Shown: positions 25,772 to 34,540, counted from the first letter of the stretch. The stretch is 64,000 nucleotides of DNA from Bacillus sp. Marseille-Q1617 (GCF_903645295.1 NZ_CAHJXM010000003.1:620001-684000); one strand, 5' to 3'. Numbers and translations: made by a program. Notes: a model not told the origin generated them from the letters alone.

Positions 25772-26137
25772 TTGATAGTAAATAAAATTAATACTGTATT
25801 CATTCCTGTTGCAGACTTAAGAAAATCTGTGGATTGGTACGGGCAGACACTGGGATTGAGGATTGATCAACAGCAATATCGTGAAATAGATGATCTCCCT
25901 GTCTATACGTTTTCCATGGGGGACACATCTCTGACATTGGAAAGAGAAGAGTCGTTCATACCTTCACCATCCACCGTACCCATTTGTAATATCCATACAG
26001 CAGATATTGAAAAGGTAAGGGAAGATTTCCTTTCAAGTGGAGTAGCGGTAGAGTCAGAAATTATCACATTTCCTGACTTTTCCTATTTTAACTTCCGTGA
26101 TTTGAACGGTAATCTGTTGATGATTTGCACAGGATAA
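25772..26137 (+). CDS. VOC superfamily (glyoxalase-like) protein
   Basis: A 121-residue single-domain protein of the vicinal oxygen chelate superfamily. The opening INTVFIPVADLRKSVDWYGQTLGL and the closing YFNFRDLNGNLLMIC are the usual two half-motifs of bleomycin-resistance/glyoxalase relatives. Substrate and reaction cannot be inferred. TTG 25772 is chosen because AAGGAGG lies eight bases upstream; another in-frame TTG is only two bases from that site. It is flanked by terminators and is a single-gene unit. Confidence 0.85.
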   Translation: MIVNKINTVFIPVADLRKSVDWYGQTLGLRIDQQQYREIDDLPVYTFSMGDTSLTLEREESFIPSPSTVPICNIHTADIEKVREDFLSSGVAVESEIITFPDFSYFNFRDLNGNLLMICTG

Positions 26138-26162
26138 TGGATGTTTACATTGCTGCTGCATG

Positions 26163-26193
26163 AAAAAACCTCCCTAAAGGATCCATGGAGGTT
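26163..26193 (-). terminator. Terminator of the methyltransferase (reverse strand)
   Basis: AACCTCC and GGAGGTT form a stem; on the reverse strand it is followed by TTTTTTC, seen as AAAAAA at 26163-26168. Confidence 0.78.
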
Positions 26194-26198
26194 CACTA

Positions 26199-26795
26199 TC
26201 ATTTAGTGCACTTTACGGAAACAGTCAAGGCAGGCCGTACTTTTTTGTAGGATTTCTGAATGCTTTTAAATCCTGCAAAGATCAATTCGTCCGTAATTTG
26301 TTCCGCGTACATGTGGGCTCTGCTGTCTTTTTCTTCATCACCCCTGGGTTGTACAGTGATCACAAGGGTTCCGCCAGGCTTGAGCATGCGATATATATGG
26401 GACAGCGCTTTTTCAGAGTCATTCCAGAGCGGATAATTATTAACCGAGAAAATATGGTCATACTCGTCACCTGTGTGGAATTGAGAGATGTCATGGACAA
26501 ATAAACGGACTCTCCCTTCCTCGATGGCTGCCTTGTTTTTGTGATGGGCAGCCTCTTGCATCGTGGATGATATATCGACTCCGTCTACCTTCGAGCCCGG
26601 GTAATCTTTTATGATCTTATTAATGCAATAACCAGGACCGAATCCTATTTCTAGAATGTGGTCTCCTTTTTTGATGGGCAGCCGCTGAATGGACCACTTA
26701 TTGATTCTCCGGTTGTCGAACTCCATTACCTTTCCGACGATCCATCCCAGGAATCCCTTCGGTTGCTTGAATTGTTTTTGCAGTGAAAATAGCAT
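26199..26795 (-). CDS. Class I SAM-dependent methyltransferase
   Basis: A 198-residue cytoplasmic methyltransferase. The SAM-binding glycine motif is ILEIGFGPGYCINKI (motif I), followed by KVDGVDISSTM (motif II) and LKPGGTLVITVQPRG (motif post III). The substrate is unknown; the general architecture resembles small-molecule or quinone-type methyltransferases. ATG 26795 is chosen because GAGGGG lies eight bases upstream; the longer frame to 26846 has no ribosome site. It is divergent from the phosphoesterase gene, with about 110 bases between. Confidence 0.88.
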   Translation of the reverse strand: MLFSLQKQFKQPKGFLGWIVGKVMEFDNRRINKWSIQRLPIKKGDHILEIGFGPGYCINKIIKDYPGSKVDGVDISSTMQEAAHHKNKAAIEEGRVRLFVHDISQFHTGDEYDHIFSVNNYPLWNDSEKALSHIYRMLKPGGTLVITVQPRGDEEKDSRAHMYAEQITDELIFAGFKSIQKSYKKVRPALTVSVKCTK

Positions 26796-26907
26796 ATGAT
26801 CCCCTCGTTTATGCGTGATAATTCCATCTTTCCACCAACCAGCCAATTTGAAACATTAGCCGTTCCAAACATGATATGACTTTTACGATCGAGAAAGGAG
26901 AAAATGG

Positions 26908-27402
26908 ATGAAAATTACGATACTTTCGGACACACATTTGCCAAAGAAGGGAAAAGGATTTCCAGATGATCTAATAAATGATCTTAAAGAATGTGAATGT
27001 ATTATTCATGCAGGTGATTTTCAAACTGTCGACACGTATAACCGTTTGAAGGAATTCGGGGAAGTGACCGGTGTGGCAGGTAACGTAGATGAAGAGAAAT
27101 TAAAAGACATACTCCCCAAGAAAATAACATTACTAGTAAATGGAATGAAAATAGGGATCGTTCATGGAGATGGAAGCGGTAAAACAACTGAAAAAAGAGC
27201 AGAGGAAGCTTTTAGTGATGAGCCGGTTGATCTGGTAGTCTTCGGTCATTCCCATATTCCTTATTTACGGTACCATCAGGGTGTTTTATTATTTAATCCG
27301 GGTTCACCGACAGACAAACGCAGGCAGCCGATGTATTCTCATGGGGTGCTTACTATTGAGGATGAATCCAAGTGGTCCATTCAGCATAAATTTTACTCAT
27401 GA
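26908..27402 (+). CDS. YfcE/MJ0936 family metallophosphoesterase
   Basis: A 164-residue calcineurin-like phosphoesterase. The metal-binding motifs are complete: SDTHLP (D-x-H), HAGDF (GD), GNVDEE (GN[HD]), VHGDG and FGHSHIP (GHxH). The length and NPGSPTDKR phrase fit the YfcE/YsnB group, which act on phosphodiesters in vitro with unclear physiological substrates. AAAGGAG precedes the ATG at a good distance. It converges with the acetyltransferase gene across a shared terminator. Confidence 0.91.
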   Translation: MKITILSDTHLPKKGKGFPDDLINDLKECECIIHAGDFQTVDTYNRLKEFGEVTGVAGNVDEEKLKDILPKKITLLVNGMKIGIVHGDGSGKTTEKRAEEAFSDEPVDLVVFGHSHIPYLRYHQGVLLFNPGSPTDKRRQPMYSHGVLTIEDESKWSIQHKFYS

Positions 27403-27403
27403 A

Positions 27404-27447
27404 AAAGGGTGGTAATGGGTCAGCATTCATTTTTACCACCCTTTGAT
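27404..27447. terminator. Bidirectional terminator between convergent genes
   Basis: AAAGGGTGGTAA (27404-27415) pairs with TTACCACCCTTT (27433-27444). T-rich sequence follows in both orientations. Confidence 0.85.
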
Positions 27448-27452
27448 GAAAG

Positions 27453-28277
27453 TCAAATAGTGTATCGATAATAATCCTGGCTGTATATAGTTCTAAACCC
27501 GCTTCTTTCATAGAGTTTCAAAGCATTGCTGTTTGTTGCTGAGACATCAAGGAATATATCCTCTGTCCATTGGGATTCTTCCCTGACTGTACGAGAAAGT
27601 GCTTTTCGACCGATCCCAATACCTTGAAGTGAAGGGTCAACCGCAAATCCATAGATGAAACTCTGCCCCTTCAGTCGCTGTACACGGATTTTTCCGACAG
27701 TTCTGCCGTCAGCTTCGATCATCAAGCTTTTTTGTGTTGACTCTTCACTGATCTGTTTCATCATGGTTTCAGCATCAGAGTGGTTTTGACCGAAACATTC
27801 CACGTCTAATTTGATACAGAATGGAATATCTTCTTCCTGCATTTCTCTCGTCGTCACCTCTTCAGACAAAGGGAAGTGACTTGAGGGGTCCCATTTCATT
27901 TCATATTCGGTGAAGTCATATACTGCCATGATGGAGGAAGCAAATGTTTTTCCTGGACCAGATGTACCTGGCACGTTGATGAGAAGGGACCTGGCATCAC
28001 GGTCTTTCAAAGAAATGACCGCCTTCGAGAGCAATTGAGTAAAGGTTCCTTTTCCCCTGAATTCGGGATGAACCATTCCACATAATTCATACTGATCACC
28101 GAAACCGTAAAGAGCAAGATACCCCGATAACTGATCGTTCTCATAATGGAAGAAATCATTATTAAGTGGACCCCTTTCTTCAAGCATGTCCCAATTTAAT
28201 TTCAACCTTATCTCATCGTGGTCCTCACAAATGTTCTGCAGGGTTCTAATATCATTTAGCTGCTTCTTATTTAACAT
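27453..28277 (-). CDS. Tandem GNAT N-acetyltransferase
   Basis: A 274-residue protein with two GNAT folds. The first (about 1-130) has CGMVHPEFRGKGTFTQLL as its acetyl-CoA motif. The second (about 145-274) has YGFAVDPSLQGIGIGRKALSR and ends with ALKLYERSGFRTIYSQDYY. Both cofactor motifs look intact, so both halves may bind acetyl-CoA. The acceptor is unknown. The ATG is preceded by AGGAGAG. The gene lies between terminators. Confidence 0.9.
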   Translation of the reverse strand: MLNKKQLNDIRTLQNICEDHDEIRLKLNWDMLEERGPLNNDFFHYENDQLSGYLALYGFGDQYELCGMVHPEFRGKGTFTQLLSKAVISLKDRDARSLLINVPGTSGPGKTFASSIMAVYDFTEYEMKWDPSSHFPLSEEVTTREMQEEDIPFCIKLDVECFGQNHSDAETMMKQISEESTQKSLMIEADGRTVGKIRVQRLKGQSFIYGFAVDPSLQGIGIGRKALSRTVREESQWTEDIFLDVSATNSNALKLYERSGFRTIYSQDYYRYTI

Positions 28278-28396
28278 GGTTACTCTCCTGTAATAGATAG
28301 AATTTTCTTACTAATTTTATTTGATTTCCTCATGTATAACAACTGTTTTTCGAAAAAAAACATGACGCTTGATTAGGTCCGATAGTTGTATCATAA

Positions 28397-28427
28397 AGAA
28401 AACGTCACGGAACTAAGCCGTGACGTT
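28397..28427 (-). terminator. Terminator of the 353-residue protein gene
   Basis: AACGTCACGG and CCGTGACGTT form a perfect stem around seven bases; on the reverse strand TTTTCTTT follows. Confidence 0.9.
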
Positions 28428-28433
28428 TGTGGG

Positions 28434-29495
28434 TCATTCTTTTGATTCTATCCTTTGGATCACTTCATGAAGGTCGTCTGGTTTTAAAAATTCCAGCGGT
28501 GAAAACCCTTTTTCGAACATCACCGACTCGCTTTCGATCATAAGGATATATTTGCCGTTCACTTTTGCTAAATGGATACTGTCACCGAAGTCCGAAAGAA
28601 GAGCTTTTACAGAAACATGATCAAGCTTTACCTTAAGCTCGACTTCAGGTGATTGCTCGACGATCTGGGAGGTGGCTTCCACCACTTGTTCAGTTGTGAA
28701 CCTTTCCTGCAGCTCCCGTTTGGGACTGATTGCCCATTCTTCCATTGCCTGCTCAAACTCAACCCGCTCTTCGCTTTCTTCTACATATGATTCTTCAATA
28801 TGTTCCTTCACCATGCCGTAAACTTGGGACTTCACAATCTCGGGCATTGATTTCTCATACTCTACCCATTTAAGGAAATCCTCAAAGTAGCGGGCATGTG
28901 AAGCTTGGTGGATTTTCAGTTCAGCGGAATCCATCATTCCTTCTTCAGGCATATAAGGGTATTGAATTGATTTCATATTTTTGGTGGTTATGGCCATTTC
29001 GACATTATGAATCAAAGTGGATGCATCTGTAATTCTCGCCACCTTTGGTTCAAAGTCGCATTTCATAATGAAGACAAATGGATCATCGAAGAATTTAGTC
29101 AGTTTAGCGGTCGCCACTAATAAAGCTCCACCCCGAATCGCACTCGTCTCGATATACATTTGAACAATTTGGTCACAAGCTTCCCTGAATGTTTCCTTAT
29201 CTTCCGCAAATCTCGTTTTATGAAATAAATTGTAGTTTGGGTTTGAAGTTAATTCGTGGCCGGGTTCTACAATAAACCGTCCGATTTTCGTTGGGGATGA
29301 ATCCGACTTGGCGTGACGATCAACCTTCCTTTTTACGATTTTTGTCAGTTCTCCATCCAGGAAAGTCTTCAGGTGGCTTTCCTCATACTGTTCTGTGGAA
29401 AGTGTTTGAAAGTGTTTAAAATGTTTATCTGCTTCTTCGCCTTTTCCATCTACTTGAATCAAATAAAATGAAAGGTGTTGAATCGTAAAATCCAT
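28434..29495 (-). CDS. Conserved protein of unknown function (possibly DUF3900)
   Basis: A 353-residue cytoplasmic protein without membrane segments. The sequence IQHLSFYLIQVDGKGEEADKHF at the start and the general length recall the Bacillus-restricted DUF3900 family, but I hold that name loosely. The middle (KSQVYGMVKEHIEESYVEESEERVE) is acidic and probably helical. The C-terminal 60 residues form a compact alpha/beta stretch, LHEVIQRIES at the end. The ATG is preceded by a weak GGAG site. No neighbour suggests a role. It is a single-gene unit with its own terminator. Confidence 0.75.
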   Translation of the reverse strand: MDFTIQHLSFYLIQVDGKGEEADKHFKHFQTLSTEQYEESHLKTFLDGELTKIVKRKVDRHAKSDSSPTKIGRFIVEPGHELTSNPNYNLFHKTRFAEDKETFREACDQIVQMYIETSAIRGGALLVATAKLTKFFDDPFVFIMKCDFEPKVARITDASTLIHNVEMAITTKNMKSIQYPYMPEEGMMDSAELKIHQASHARYFEDFLKWVEYEKSMPEIVKSQVYGMVKEHIEESYVEESEERVEFEQAMEEWAISPKRELQERFTTEQVVEATSQIVEQSPEVELKVKLDHVSVKALLSDFGDSIHLAKVNGKYILMIESESVMFEKGFSPLEFLKPDDLHEVIQRIESKE

Positions 29496-29701
29496 TTTTG
29501 TGCTCCATTTCTATGCGGGTGATTTTCTCTCTGAGAATTCCTTATATTTTTTCAGTATAAGAAAGCAAAAATGGTTCGTCAATTGACTAATGAAACTAAT
29601 TCTTTGGAGAGATACTAAACTTGATTGAAGTCTTGTTATCCAAACTGGAGTTAAATCAATACTCGAAGATAATGGAGTGTTTGAAAGATAGGGGTGATCA
29701 T

Positions 29702-30682
29702 TTGAGTAAGCAATCGATATGGGAATTAGTGAAAAAAGGGAATAAGTCCTCTTTATACGCGATGATTGGAAATACTGTACTTGCTGTAGCTAAAGGGTTT
29801 GCATATGTGGTCAGCGGAAGCGGGGCGATGTTTGCTTCGGCCATGCATTCATTGGCCGACTCGGTAAACCAGGGATTTGTGTTCATAGGGAGTGTTCTGT
29901 CCGAGAAGGAACCCACCAAGAAATTTCCGACAGGCTTTGGCCGCGTCATCAATCTTTTCTGTATGATTGCCGTCATTGTTGTATCCATCATGGCTTATGA
30001 AACAATTAAAGAAGGTGTTCACCTGATTAATCACCCCGCAGAAGTAAAGGGGATTCTGCTGAATCTATCCATATTACTATTAAATATCATTATCGATGGA
30101 GCGATTTTAGTAAAGGTGATGAAAGAAATTGGGGTGGAAGCCAGGGATATTCGAAAGGGCATGGGAATCATACCGGGAGCAATCAAAAATGTAAAAAAGG
30201 CTTCACCTCCTACCAGGCTTGTCTTTTATGAAGATGTCGTCGCAGTTAGTGGAGCTGTACTTGCTCTCACTGCTGTACTCGTCTCCTACTTCACAGCGTT
30301 TCAGCTGCTTGATGGGATCGTGACGATTATTATCGGGTTCCTGATGGTCGGTGTGGCCTTCAGAGTGGGGTATGACAATATGGTGGGGCTTATAGGTGTG
30401 GCTGCCCCAAAAGATGTTGAAGACAAGGTTGCCAATATGATATTAAAACATGATATGGTCATGGATATATTCAAAATGAGGATTATTCAAGAAGGAAGAT
30501 ATTATCATGTTGAAGCATATCTCGAACTGAAAAAAGGACTGCCGTTATCACAAGCGGATGACATCAAATTTGAAATTCAGGAAAATCTGATAGCTGACCC
30601 CGATATAACCGATGTCACACTGGGTATCATCGAAGACGATGGAATTGAGAGATGGGAAAGAGATGACACAACGAAAATATAA
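29702..30682 (+). CDS. Cation diffusion facilitator family transporter
   Basis: A 326-residue divalent metal/proton antiporter. Six membrane segments are followed by a cytoplasmic C-terminal domain (about 230-310, EVQENLIADPDITDVT-like fold). The metal-site region of segment 2 is ASAMHSLADSVNQGFVFIG, with the conserved serine, aspartate and asparagine; segment 5 has QLLDGIVTIIIG. It probably exports zinc, manganese or iron. The TTG at 29702 has GGGGTGA upstream and gives a family-like start (MSKQSIWELVKKGNKSS). An in-frame TTG at 29621 with GGAGAG is a possible longer start. Confidence 0.88.
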   Translation: MSKQSIWELVKKGNKSSLYAMIGNTVLAVAKGFAYVVSGSGAMFASAMHSLADSVNQGFVFIGSVLSEKEPTKKFPTGFGRVINLFCMIAVIVVSIMAYETIKEGVHLINHPAEVKGILLNLSILLLNIIIDGAILVKVMKEIGVEARDIRKGMGIIPGAIKNVKKASPPTRLVFYEDVVAVSGAVLALTAVLVSYFTAFQLLDGIVTIIIGFLMVGVAFRVGYDNMVGLIGVAAPKDVEDKVANMILKHDMVMDIFKMRIIQEGRYYHVEAYLELKKGLPLSQADDIKFEIQENLIADPDITDVTLGIIEDDGIERWERDDTTKI

Positions 30683-30690
30683 AGATGCTA

Positions 30691-30722
30691 AAAGCGGCAA
30701 TCATGTTAATGCCGCTTTTTTG
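30691..30722 (+). terminator. Terminator after the CDF transporter
   Basis: AAAGCGGCA pairs with TGCCGCTTT, followed by a T run. Confidence 0.92.
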
Positions 30723-30803
30723 CTGAAGGAACATGAATCTTATCATTTGGTCCGTTACCTTGTTCATATTATAATAAAGAAATAGAAGAATGGGGGTGGA
30801 GAA

Positions 30804-31433
30804 ATGAATGGGGACGATATCATTCAATCAATAAAGGGACGAACCCCAAAGGTACTGGGCAGTGAAAACTTCAATGAATATGCCATTTTAGTTCCTTTAA
30901 TAGAAGTGGATAAAGAAACACACATATTGTTTGAAGTAAGATCTTACAAACTGCGAAGACAACCGGGGGAAATTTGTTTTCCAGGTGGAAAAATCGATAA
31001 AGCAGATAAAGATGCAAAGTCTGCTGCCAAACGTGAAACCTCGGAAGAATTGGGGATTTCACAGAAGTTCATCACCGATGTCCACCCATTGGATTACCTT
31101 GTTTCTCCTTTTGGTACGATCATTTACCCATTTGCAGGGAAGCTGAATACCGGGATAAAGGATTTGAAGCCAAATGGTGATGAAGTGGGAGAAGTGTTCA
31201 CCACCCCTTTATTGGATCTTCAAAAAAAAGAACCGGAGTTATATGACATTAAATTTTCAATGGAACCTGAAGAAAACTTTCCATATAAAAGCATTCCGGG
31301 CGGTGAGAATTATGATTTCCAGCCAAGGAATTTGAAGGAACACTTTTACTATTATGAGGACAAAGTGATTTGGGGATTGACTGCAAGGATACTTCATCAT
31401 TTCATTGGAATCGTTTCAGACAAAAAATATTAA
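30804..31433 (+). CDS. Nudix hydrolase, coenzyme A pyrophosphatase type
   Basis: A 209-residue Nudix enzyme. The Nudix box reads GGKIDKADKDAKSAAKRETSEELGI, beginning in FPGGK with REx2EELG conserved. The preceding FEVRSYKLRRQPGEICFPGG matches the signature of CoA pyrophosphatases (YeaB/NudL), which split coenzyme A or its oxidised forms to phosphopantetheine and adenosine diphosphate. GGGGTGG lies a few bases before the ATG. No terminator is obvious after it. Confidence 0.9.
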   Translation: MNGDDIIQSIKGRTPKVLGSENFNEYAILVPLIEVDKETHILFEVRSYKLRRQPGEICFPGGKIDKADKDAKSAAKRETSEELGISQKFITDVHPLDYLVSPFGTIIYPFAGKLNTGIKDLKPNGDEVGEVFTTPLLDLQKKEPELYDIKFSMEPEENFPYKSIPGGENYDFQPRNLKEHFYYYEDKVIWGLTARILHHFIGIVSDKKY

Positions 31434-31617
31434 TTTGTTTTCTACAAAATCTATATAGAAAAGACGCAATCAGCTCATTTTTACTTTCTTCAACAAAGAA
31501 ATTTGTCGGGGAAAGTATTTTTATTTGCCTTGATGTCGGTATTTGTTTGGTTTGTATCTGATTCAAATGAGGTAAACATAAGACAAGAGAAAGAACGAAT
31601 CAGGAGGAGGGAAAAAA

Positions 31618-31728
31618 ATGATCATTCGTGCAAAATCATGGAGAATGCTGAGTGTTCAAGAAAAAATGTTTATATTAAAAGCAGTTTGCAATAAAACCAT
31701 ACATCCTGGTAAGATGGCGGTGAAATAG
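31618..31728 (+). CDS. Small basic ORF, 36 residues
   Basis: ATG 31618 is preceded by AGGAGGAGGG at an ideal distance, one of the strongest ribosome sites in the window. The peptide is basic and starts MIIRAKSWRMLSVQEKMF, with one central hydrophobic stretch (EKMFILKAVC) too short and charged to be a sure membrane helix. I do not recognise a family. It is a free-standing unit between the Nudix gene and the RsbR paralogue. The translation signal, not homology, is the reason to list it. Confidence 0.55.
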   Translation: MIIRAKSWRMLSVQEKMFILKAVCNKTIHPGKMAVK

Positions 31729-31762
31729 TATCCTACATGTGACAAGCCGCAAAATAAATAGG

Positions 31763-31817
31763 AGAGAGAATTTTATTGAATCACTCTAGATAAGTACATC
31801 CATCTAAAATTCTCTCT
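31763..31817. repeat. Perfect 13-base inverted repeat with 29-base loop
   Basis: AGAGAGAATTTTA (31763-31775) and TAAAATTCTCTCT (31805-31817) are exact complements. There is no T tail on either side, so it is not a standard terminator. Confidence 0.7.
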
Positions 31818-32007
31818 AAAATCATGCTCTTTCAGTACCTTTTACCCGGTCAACACGATCCCCCTATTTAACCCCAATTATTTTAATCCCGCTAAAAGAT
31901 CAGCCTGCAGATTGTTGAAATCATTTTTGTCAGATTAATACTTTTTTGAAGAAACAGATTTTTTCTTGTGATAAAATAAAAGGAGATGAATTTGACGGAG
32001 GAAACTA

Positions 32008-32850
32008 ATGAACGAGAATTTTAAAAAAATCGGACAAGCAATCATTAATAAAAAATCAGAGATAGCCAAAGAAGTTCATGAGGAAAGATTCAGCAAGATA
32101 CCAGCTGAAGAGAGAGAAAAGATTGCATCAATAGAGAAAGAAATTCTTGAAATACGTGCTGGGTTTATTCATATATTTGGAGAAGCACTCATTGATTTTC
32201 AGAACAAGGAACACTATCTGGATGTCCTGACTCAATGGGGTAAAGATACTGGAGAACGTATATATAATATGGGAGCCCCTTTAGATGAAGCGCTGAAAGA
32301 TACCAACCAATACAGAAGAGGGATCTGGAAAGAGATTAAACACCAGGCCCAGAAATATAATATGTCATTGGATACAGTGTTTGAGGCTCAGGAAATTTTG
32401 GATCCTCTCCTCGATCAGGCTGTTTATTCGTTCAGTCTGACGTATGTGACATACCATAAAGAAACACTCGATAGAGCCAAAAGTGCTTTTTTGGAATTGT
32501 CTGTTCCGGTCGTACCGTTGATCACCGGAGTCGCTGTCCTGCCGCTCATCGGAAACATCGATACCCAAAGAGCCCGGCTTATCATGGAGGAAGCGCTTCT
32601 GCAGGCAAATAAATTAAAATTAACTAAACTCTTTATTGATCTTTCAGGTGTCGCCATTGTGGATACAATGGTTGCTGACCGTATCTTCATGGTCATTTCT
32701 GCGTTAAAGCTGCTCGGTGTTAAAACCATCCTGACGGGCATTCGTCCGGAAATTGCCCAAACCATCACTCAGATCGGGATCAACTTCAATCAAGTCGAAA
32801 TAAGGGCAAATCTTCAACAAGCGATAGAAGAAATGAAAGCTCTCGTGTAA
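32008..32850 (+). CDS. RsbR-type stressosome protein (N-globin-like/STAS)
   Basis: A 280-residue paralogue of RsbR proteins, which form the stressosome that senses stress and releases RsbT to activate sigma-B. The N-terminal half (about 1-145) is a helical globin-like domain. The C-terminal STAS domain begins at about residue 165 with VPVVPLITGVAVLPLIGNIDT. Thr186 (in GNIDTQRAR) and Thr220 (in IVDTMVADR) are 34 residues apart, the same spacing as the RsbT phosphorylation sites Thr171 and Thr205 of B. subtilis RsbRA. Both sites therefore appear conserved. GGAGG precedes the ATG. It stands alone, away from rsbS and rsbT. Confidence 0.9.
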   Translation: MNENFKKIGQAIINKKSEIAKEVHEERFSKIPAEEREKIASIEKEILEIRAGFIHIFGEALIDFQNKEHYLDVLTQWGKDTGERIYNMGAPLDEALKDTNQYRRGIWKEIKHQAQKYNMSLDTVFEAQEILDPLLDQAVYSFSLTYVTYHKETLDRAKSAFLELSVPVVPLITGVAVLPLIGNIDTQRARLIMEEALLQANKLKLTKLFIDLSGVAIVDTMVADRIFMVISALKLLGVKTILTGIRPEIAQTITQIGINFNQVEIRANLQQAIEEMKALV

Positions 32851-33004
32851 TTTAAGAGAATTAAGACATTGGAATCTTTCATATTATTGATTTCAATGTT
32901 TTTGTTGTGGAAGGCGTTTTGTTCGTAAAAAATGTCGTTTTGCATGGAACCCAACCGTGGCAGACAACAGCTTTTACATAAGTACTTTGCAGGGGGATAA
33001 TCAA

Positions 33005-33448
33005 TTGAAGAAGAAAGCAGCAGTCATCGCACTATTATTTGTCATCATTTTATCGGGTTGTAATCGAAACGCAGCCGAGATGATCACCGGTGGAAAAGTA
33101 ATTATTAACAAGGCAGATCAAACCATTACGTTCCAAGGAAAACTGACAGATCGGACTTTAGAGGCGGAAACATCATTCCAGGCACGTTTTTTCCTTCAAG
33201 GAAGCACGATCAGGAATGCTGTGGGGACCGATTTAGTTTATACAGATAAAGAATTGAAGAGTGATGCAGATTTGAAAAAATCTGAAGAATATGAAGTTCA
33301 AGCCACTCTCAAAATTAAACAGCCTGATAAAATGGATGAGTTAATCCGAGTGATCAAAGATAAGGAAGAGAAAGCTGTCACGATTGAAGTCATAAATGAA
33401 GACGGGCGGATAGATGATCAGATCATACATCAGGTAGAAGAAAAGTAG
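33005..33448 (+). CDS. Uncharacterised lipoprotein, 147 residues
   Basis: TTG 33005 with GGGGGA eight bases upstream gives a clean lipoprotein signal peptide (KKKAAVIALLFVIILSGC), with lipidated Cys19. A frame extending to GTG 32957 would put 16 polar residues ahead of the signal, which is unlikely. The mature protein is about 129 residues of charged, strand-rich sequence ending IIHQVEEK, with no recognised domain. It should sit on the outer face of the membrane. A terminator overlaps the stop codon. Confidence 0.82.
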   Translation: MKKKAAVIALLFVIILSGCNRNAAEMITGGKVIINKADQTITFQGKLTDRTLEAETSFQARFFLQGSTIRNAVGTDLVYTDKELKSDADLKKSEEYEVQATLKIKQPDKMDELIRVIKDKEEKAVTIEVINEDGRIDDQIIHQVEEK

Positions 33449-33477
33449 GGCCGATAAGCTCTACTTTTCTGTTTTTA
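33441..33477 (+). terminator. Terminator overlapping the lipoprotein stop
   Basis: AAAAGTAGGGC pairs with GCTCTACTTTT around CGATAA, with a T-rich tail. The stop codon lies inside the stem. Confidence 0.82.
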
Positions 33478-33593
33478 TTTATGTTGCAAAGGTCTTTTCA
33501 AAGCATACAAATATTCACAAAAACATATTAGAGGAAGGAAATGGGTTACTTTTATCTAATAGTATACAAGGGGATTTGAAAGGGGACATGACA

Positions 33594-34145
33594 ATGGAGC
33601 ACGATTCAATTTTTTTAATCAAGGAAAAGTATGGAATGAAAAAAGATTTTGGCCTTTTGGTATCGATGATGGACTATGCGAGGGTAACAACGATACAGGA
33701 AGTTGAAAATCTCTCCGTGGAAGAACTGGACTACAGGGCGCATGACGAAGCGAATTCAACCGGAATGCTTTTGGCTCATTTTGATGCAGTCGAAAAAATC
33801 TATCAGGCGCTGACCTTCTCTGATCTGAGTGATGAAGAAGTGGACCGTTATGCGGAAACGTTGGAACCTGCTTTAAGTTTGGGGAAAGCTGCGGAAGTGA
33901 TCAGAGGAAAGGAAGTCGGTGAGTATCTCGACAGGTTAAACGAAACGAGAAATAAAACGCTGGACCACTTCAAGCAATTGCCTGAAGAATGGCTTTATGT
34001 AGAAACCGATTGGTGGTATGGCAAGAAAGGCAATAACTTCTTTAAATGGTTTCATGTCTTTGAAGATGAAATCAATCATCGCGGTCAGATCCGCATGATT
34101 AAAAAACTTCACTCCAAAGAGAGGGAAATGGAAAAAATCGATTAA
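33594..34145 (+). CDS. DinB family protein
   Basis: A 183-residue four-helix bundle protein of the DinB/YfiT superfamily. The three metal-binding histidines can be placed: one in LLAHFDAVEKI (about residue 62) and two in FHVFEDEINHRGQIRMI (about residues 153-162). Members are metal-dependent thiol transferases or of unknown function. ATG 33594 has AAGGGG eight bases upstream; ATG 33588 and TTG 33576 are less well spaced. The gene lies ahead of the cold shock gene, which has its own promoter. Confidence 0.88.
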   Translation: MEHDSIFLIKEKYGMKKDFGLLVSMMDYARVTTIQEVENLSVEELDYRAHDEANSTGMLLAHFDAVEKIYQALTFSDLSDEEVDRYAETLEPALSLGKAAEVIRGKEVGEYLDRLNETRNKTLDHFKQLPEEWLYVETDWWYGKKGNNFFKWFHVFEDEINHRGQIRMIKKLHSKEREMEKID

Positions 34146-34178
34146 ACACAGTAGTTTGACCTATTTTTTTTCCTTTTC

Positions 34179-34325
34179 TTGAGTTTTGAAGAGCAGTCTG
34201 TTATAGTATAAATAATTATTTTTGTTCGGTTAATTCACATGATAGAAGAACATTCGTCTTGAAGCTTAATCGAAGCAAGAATATTAATATTTTTATGTGC
34301 AACTGCACTAGGAGGTACTTGTTTT
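34179..34325 (+). promoter_or_regulatory. Promoter and long structured 5' leader of the cold shock gene
   Basis: TTGAGT (34179-34184), a 17-base spacer and TATAGT (34202-34207) predict a transcript start near 34214 and a leader of about 112 bases. The leader holds small self-complementary parts, including GCTTAATCGAAGC, AATATTAATATT and GTGCAACTGCAC just before the AGGAGGT site. Long structured leaders are typical of cold shock mRNAs and allow temperature-dependent translation. Confidence 0.68.
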
Positions 34326-34523
34326 ATGCTACAAGGTAAAGTGAAATGGTTTAACGCAGAAAAAGGTTTCGGTTTCATCGAAGTTGAAGGTCAAGACGAT
34401 GTTTTTGTTCACTTCTCTGCTATCCAAGGCGAAGGCTACAAATCACTAGAAGAAGGACAAGACGTTACATTTGAAATCGTTGAAGGTGCTCGTGGACCAC
34501 AAGCAGCTAACGTTCAAAAGTAA
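34326..34523 (+). CDS. Cold shock protein, CspA/CspB family
   Basis: A 65-residue single-stranded nucleic acid chaperone that opens mRNA structure at low temperature. RNP1 is KGFGFIEV and RNP2 is VFVHFSAI. The start [17 protein letters not shown] and the end [19 protein letters not shown] are standard. AGGAGGT lies ten bases before the ATG. Codon use is strongly biased, as in highly expressed genes. Which of the several Bacillus Csp paralogues it equals cannot be told. Confidence 0.97.
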   Translation: MLQGKVKWFNAEKGFGFIEVEGQDDVFVHFSAIQGEGYKSLEEGQDVTFEIVEGARGPQAANVQK

Positions 34524-34540
34524 TTAAATAGTAAAACTTC

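Larger units (their letters stand above)
31434..32007. other. 574-base interval with one small ORF and one inverted repeat
   Basis: The only translated candidate is the 36-residue ORF at 31618. A 13-base inverted repeat follows at 31763-31817. The last 90 bases before the stressosome gene are AT-rich, with an extended -10 like sequence TGATAAAAT near 31969. Nothing else is recognisable. Confidence 0.5.

Noticed and set aside
31370..31694. Two overlapping 63-codon frames after the Nudix gene
   Set aside because: No ribosome site, and the second overlaps the better supported 36-codon ORF in another frame.
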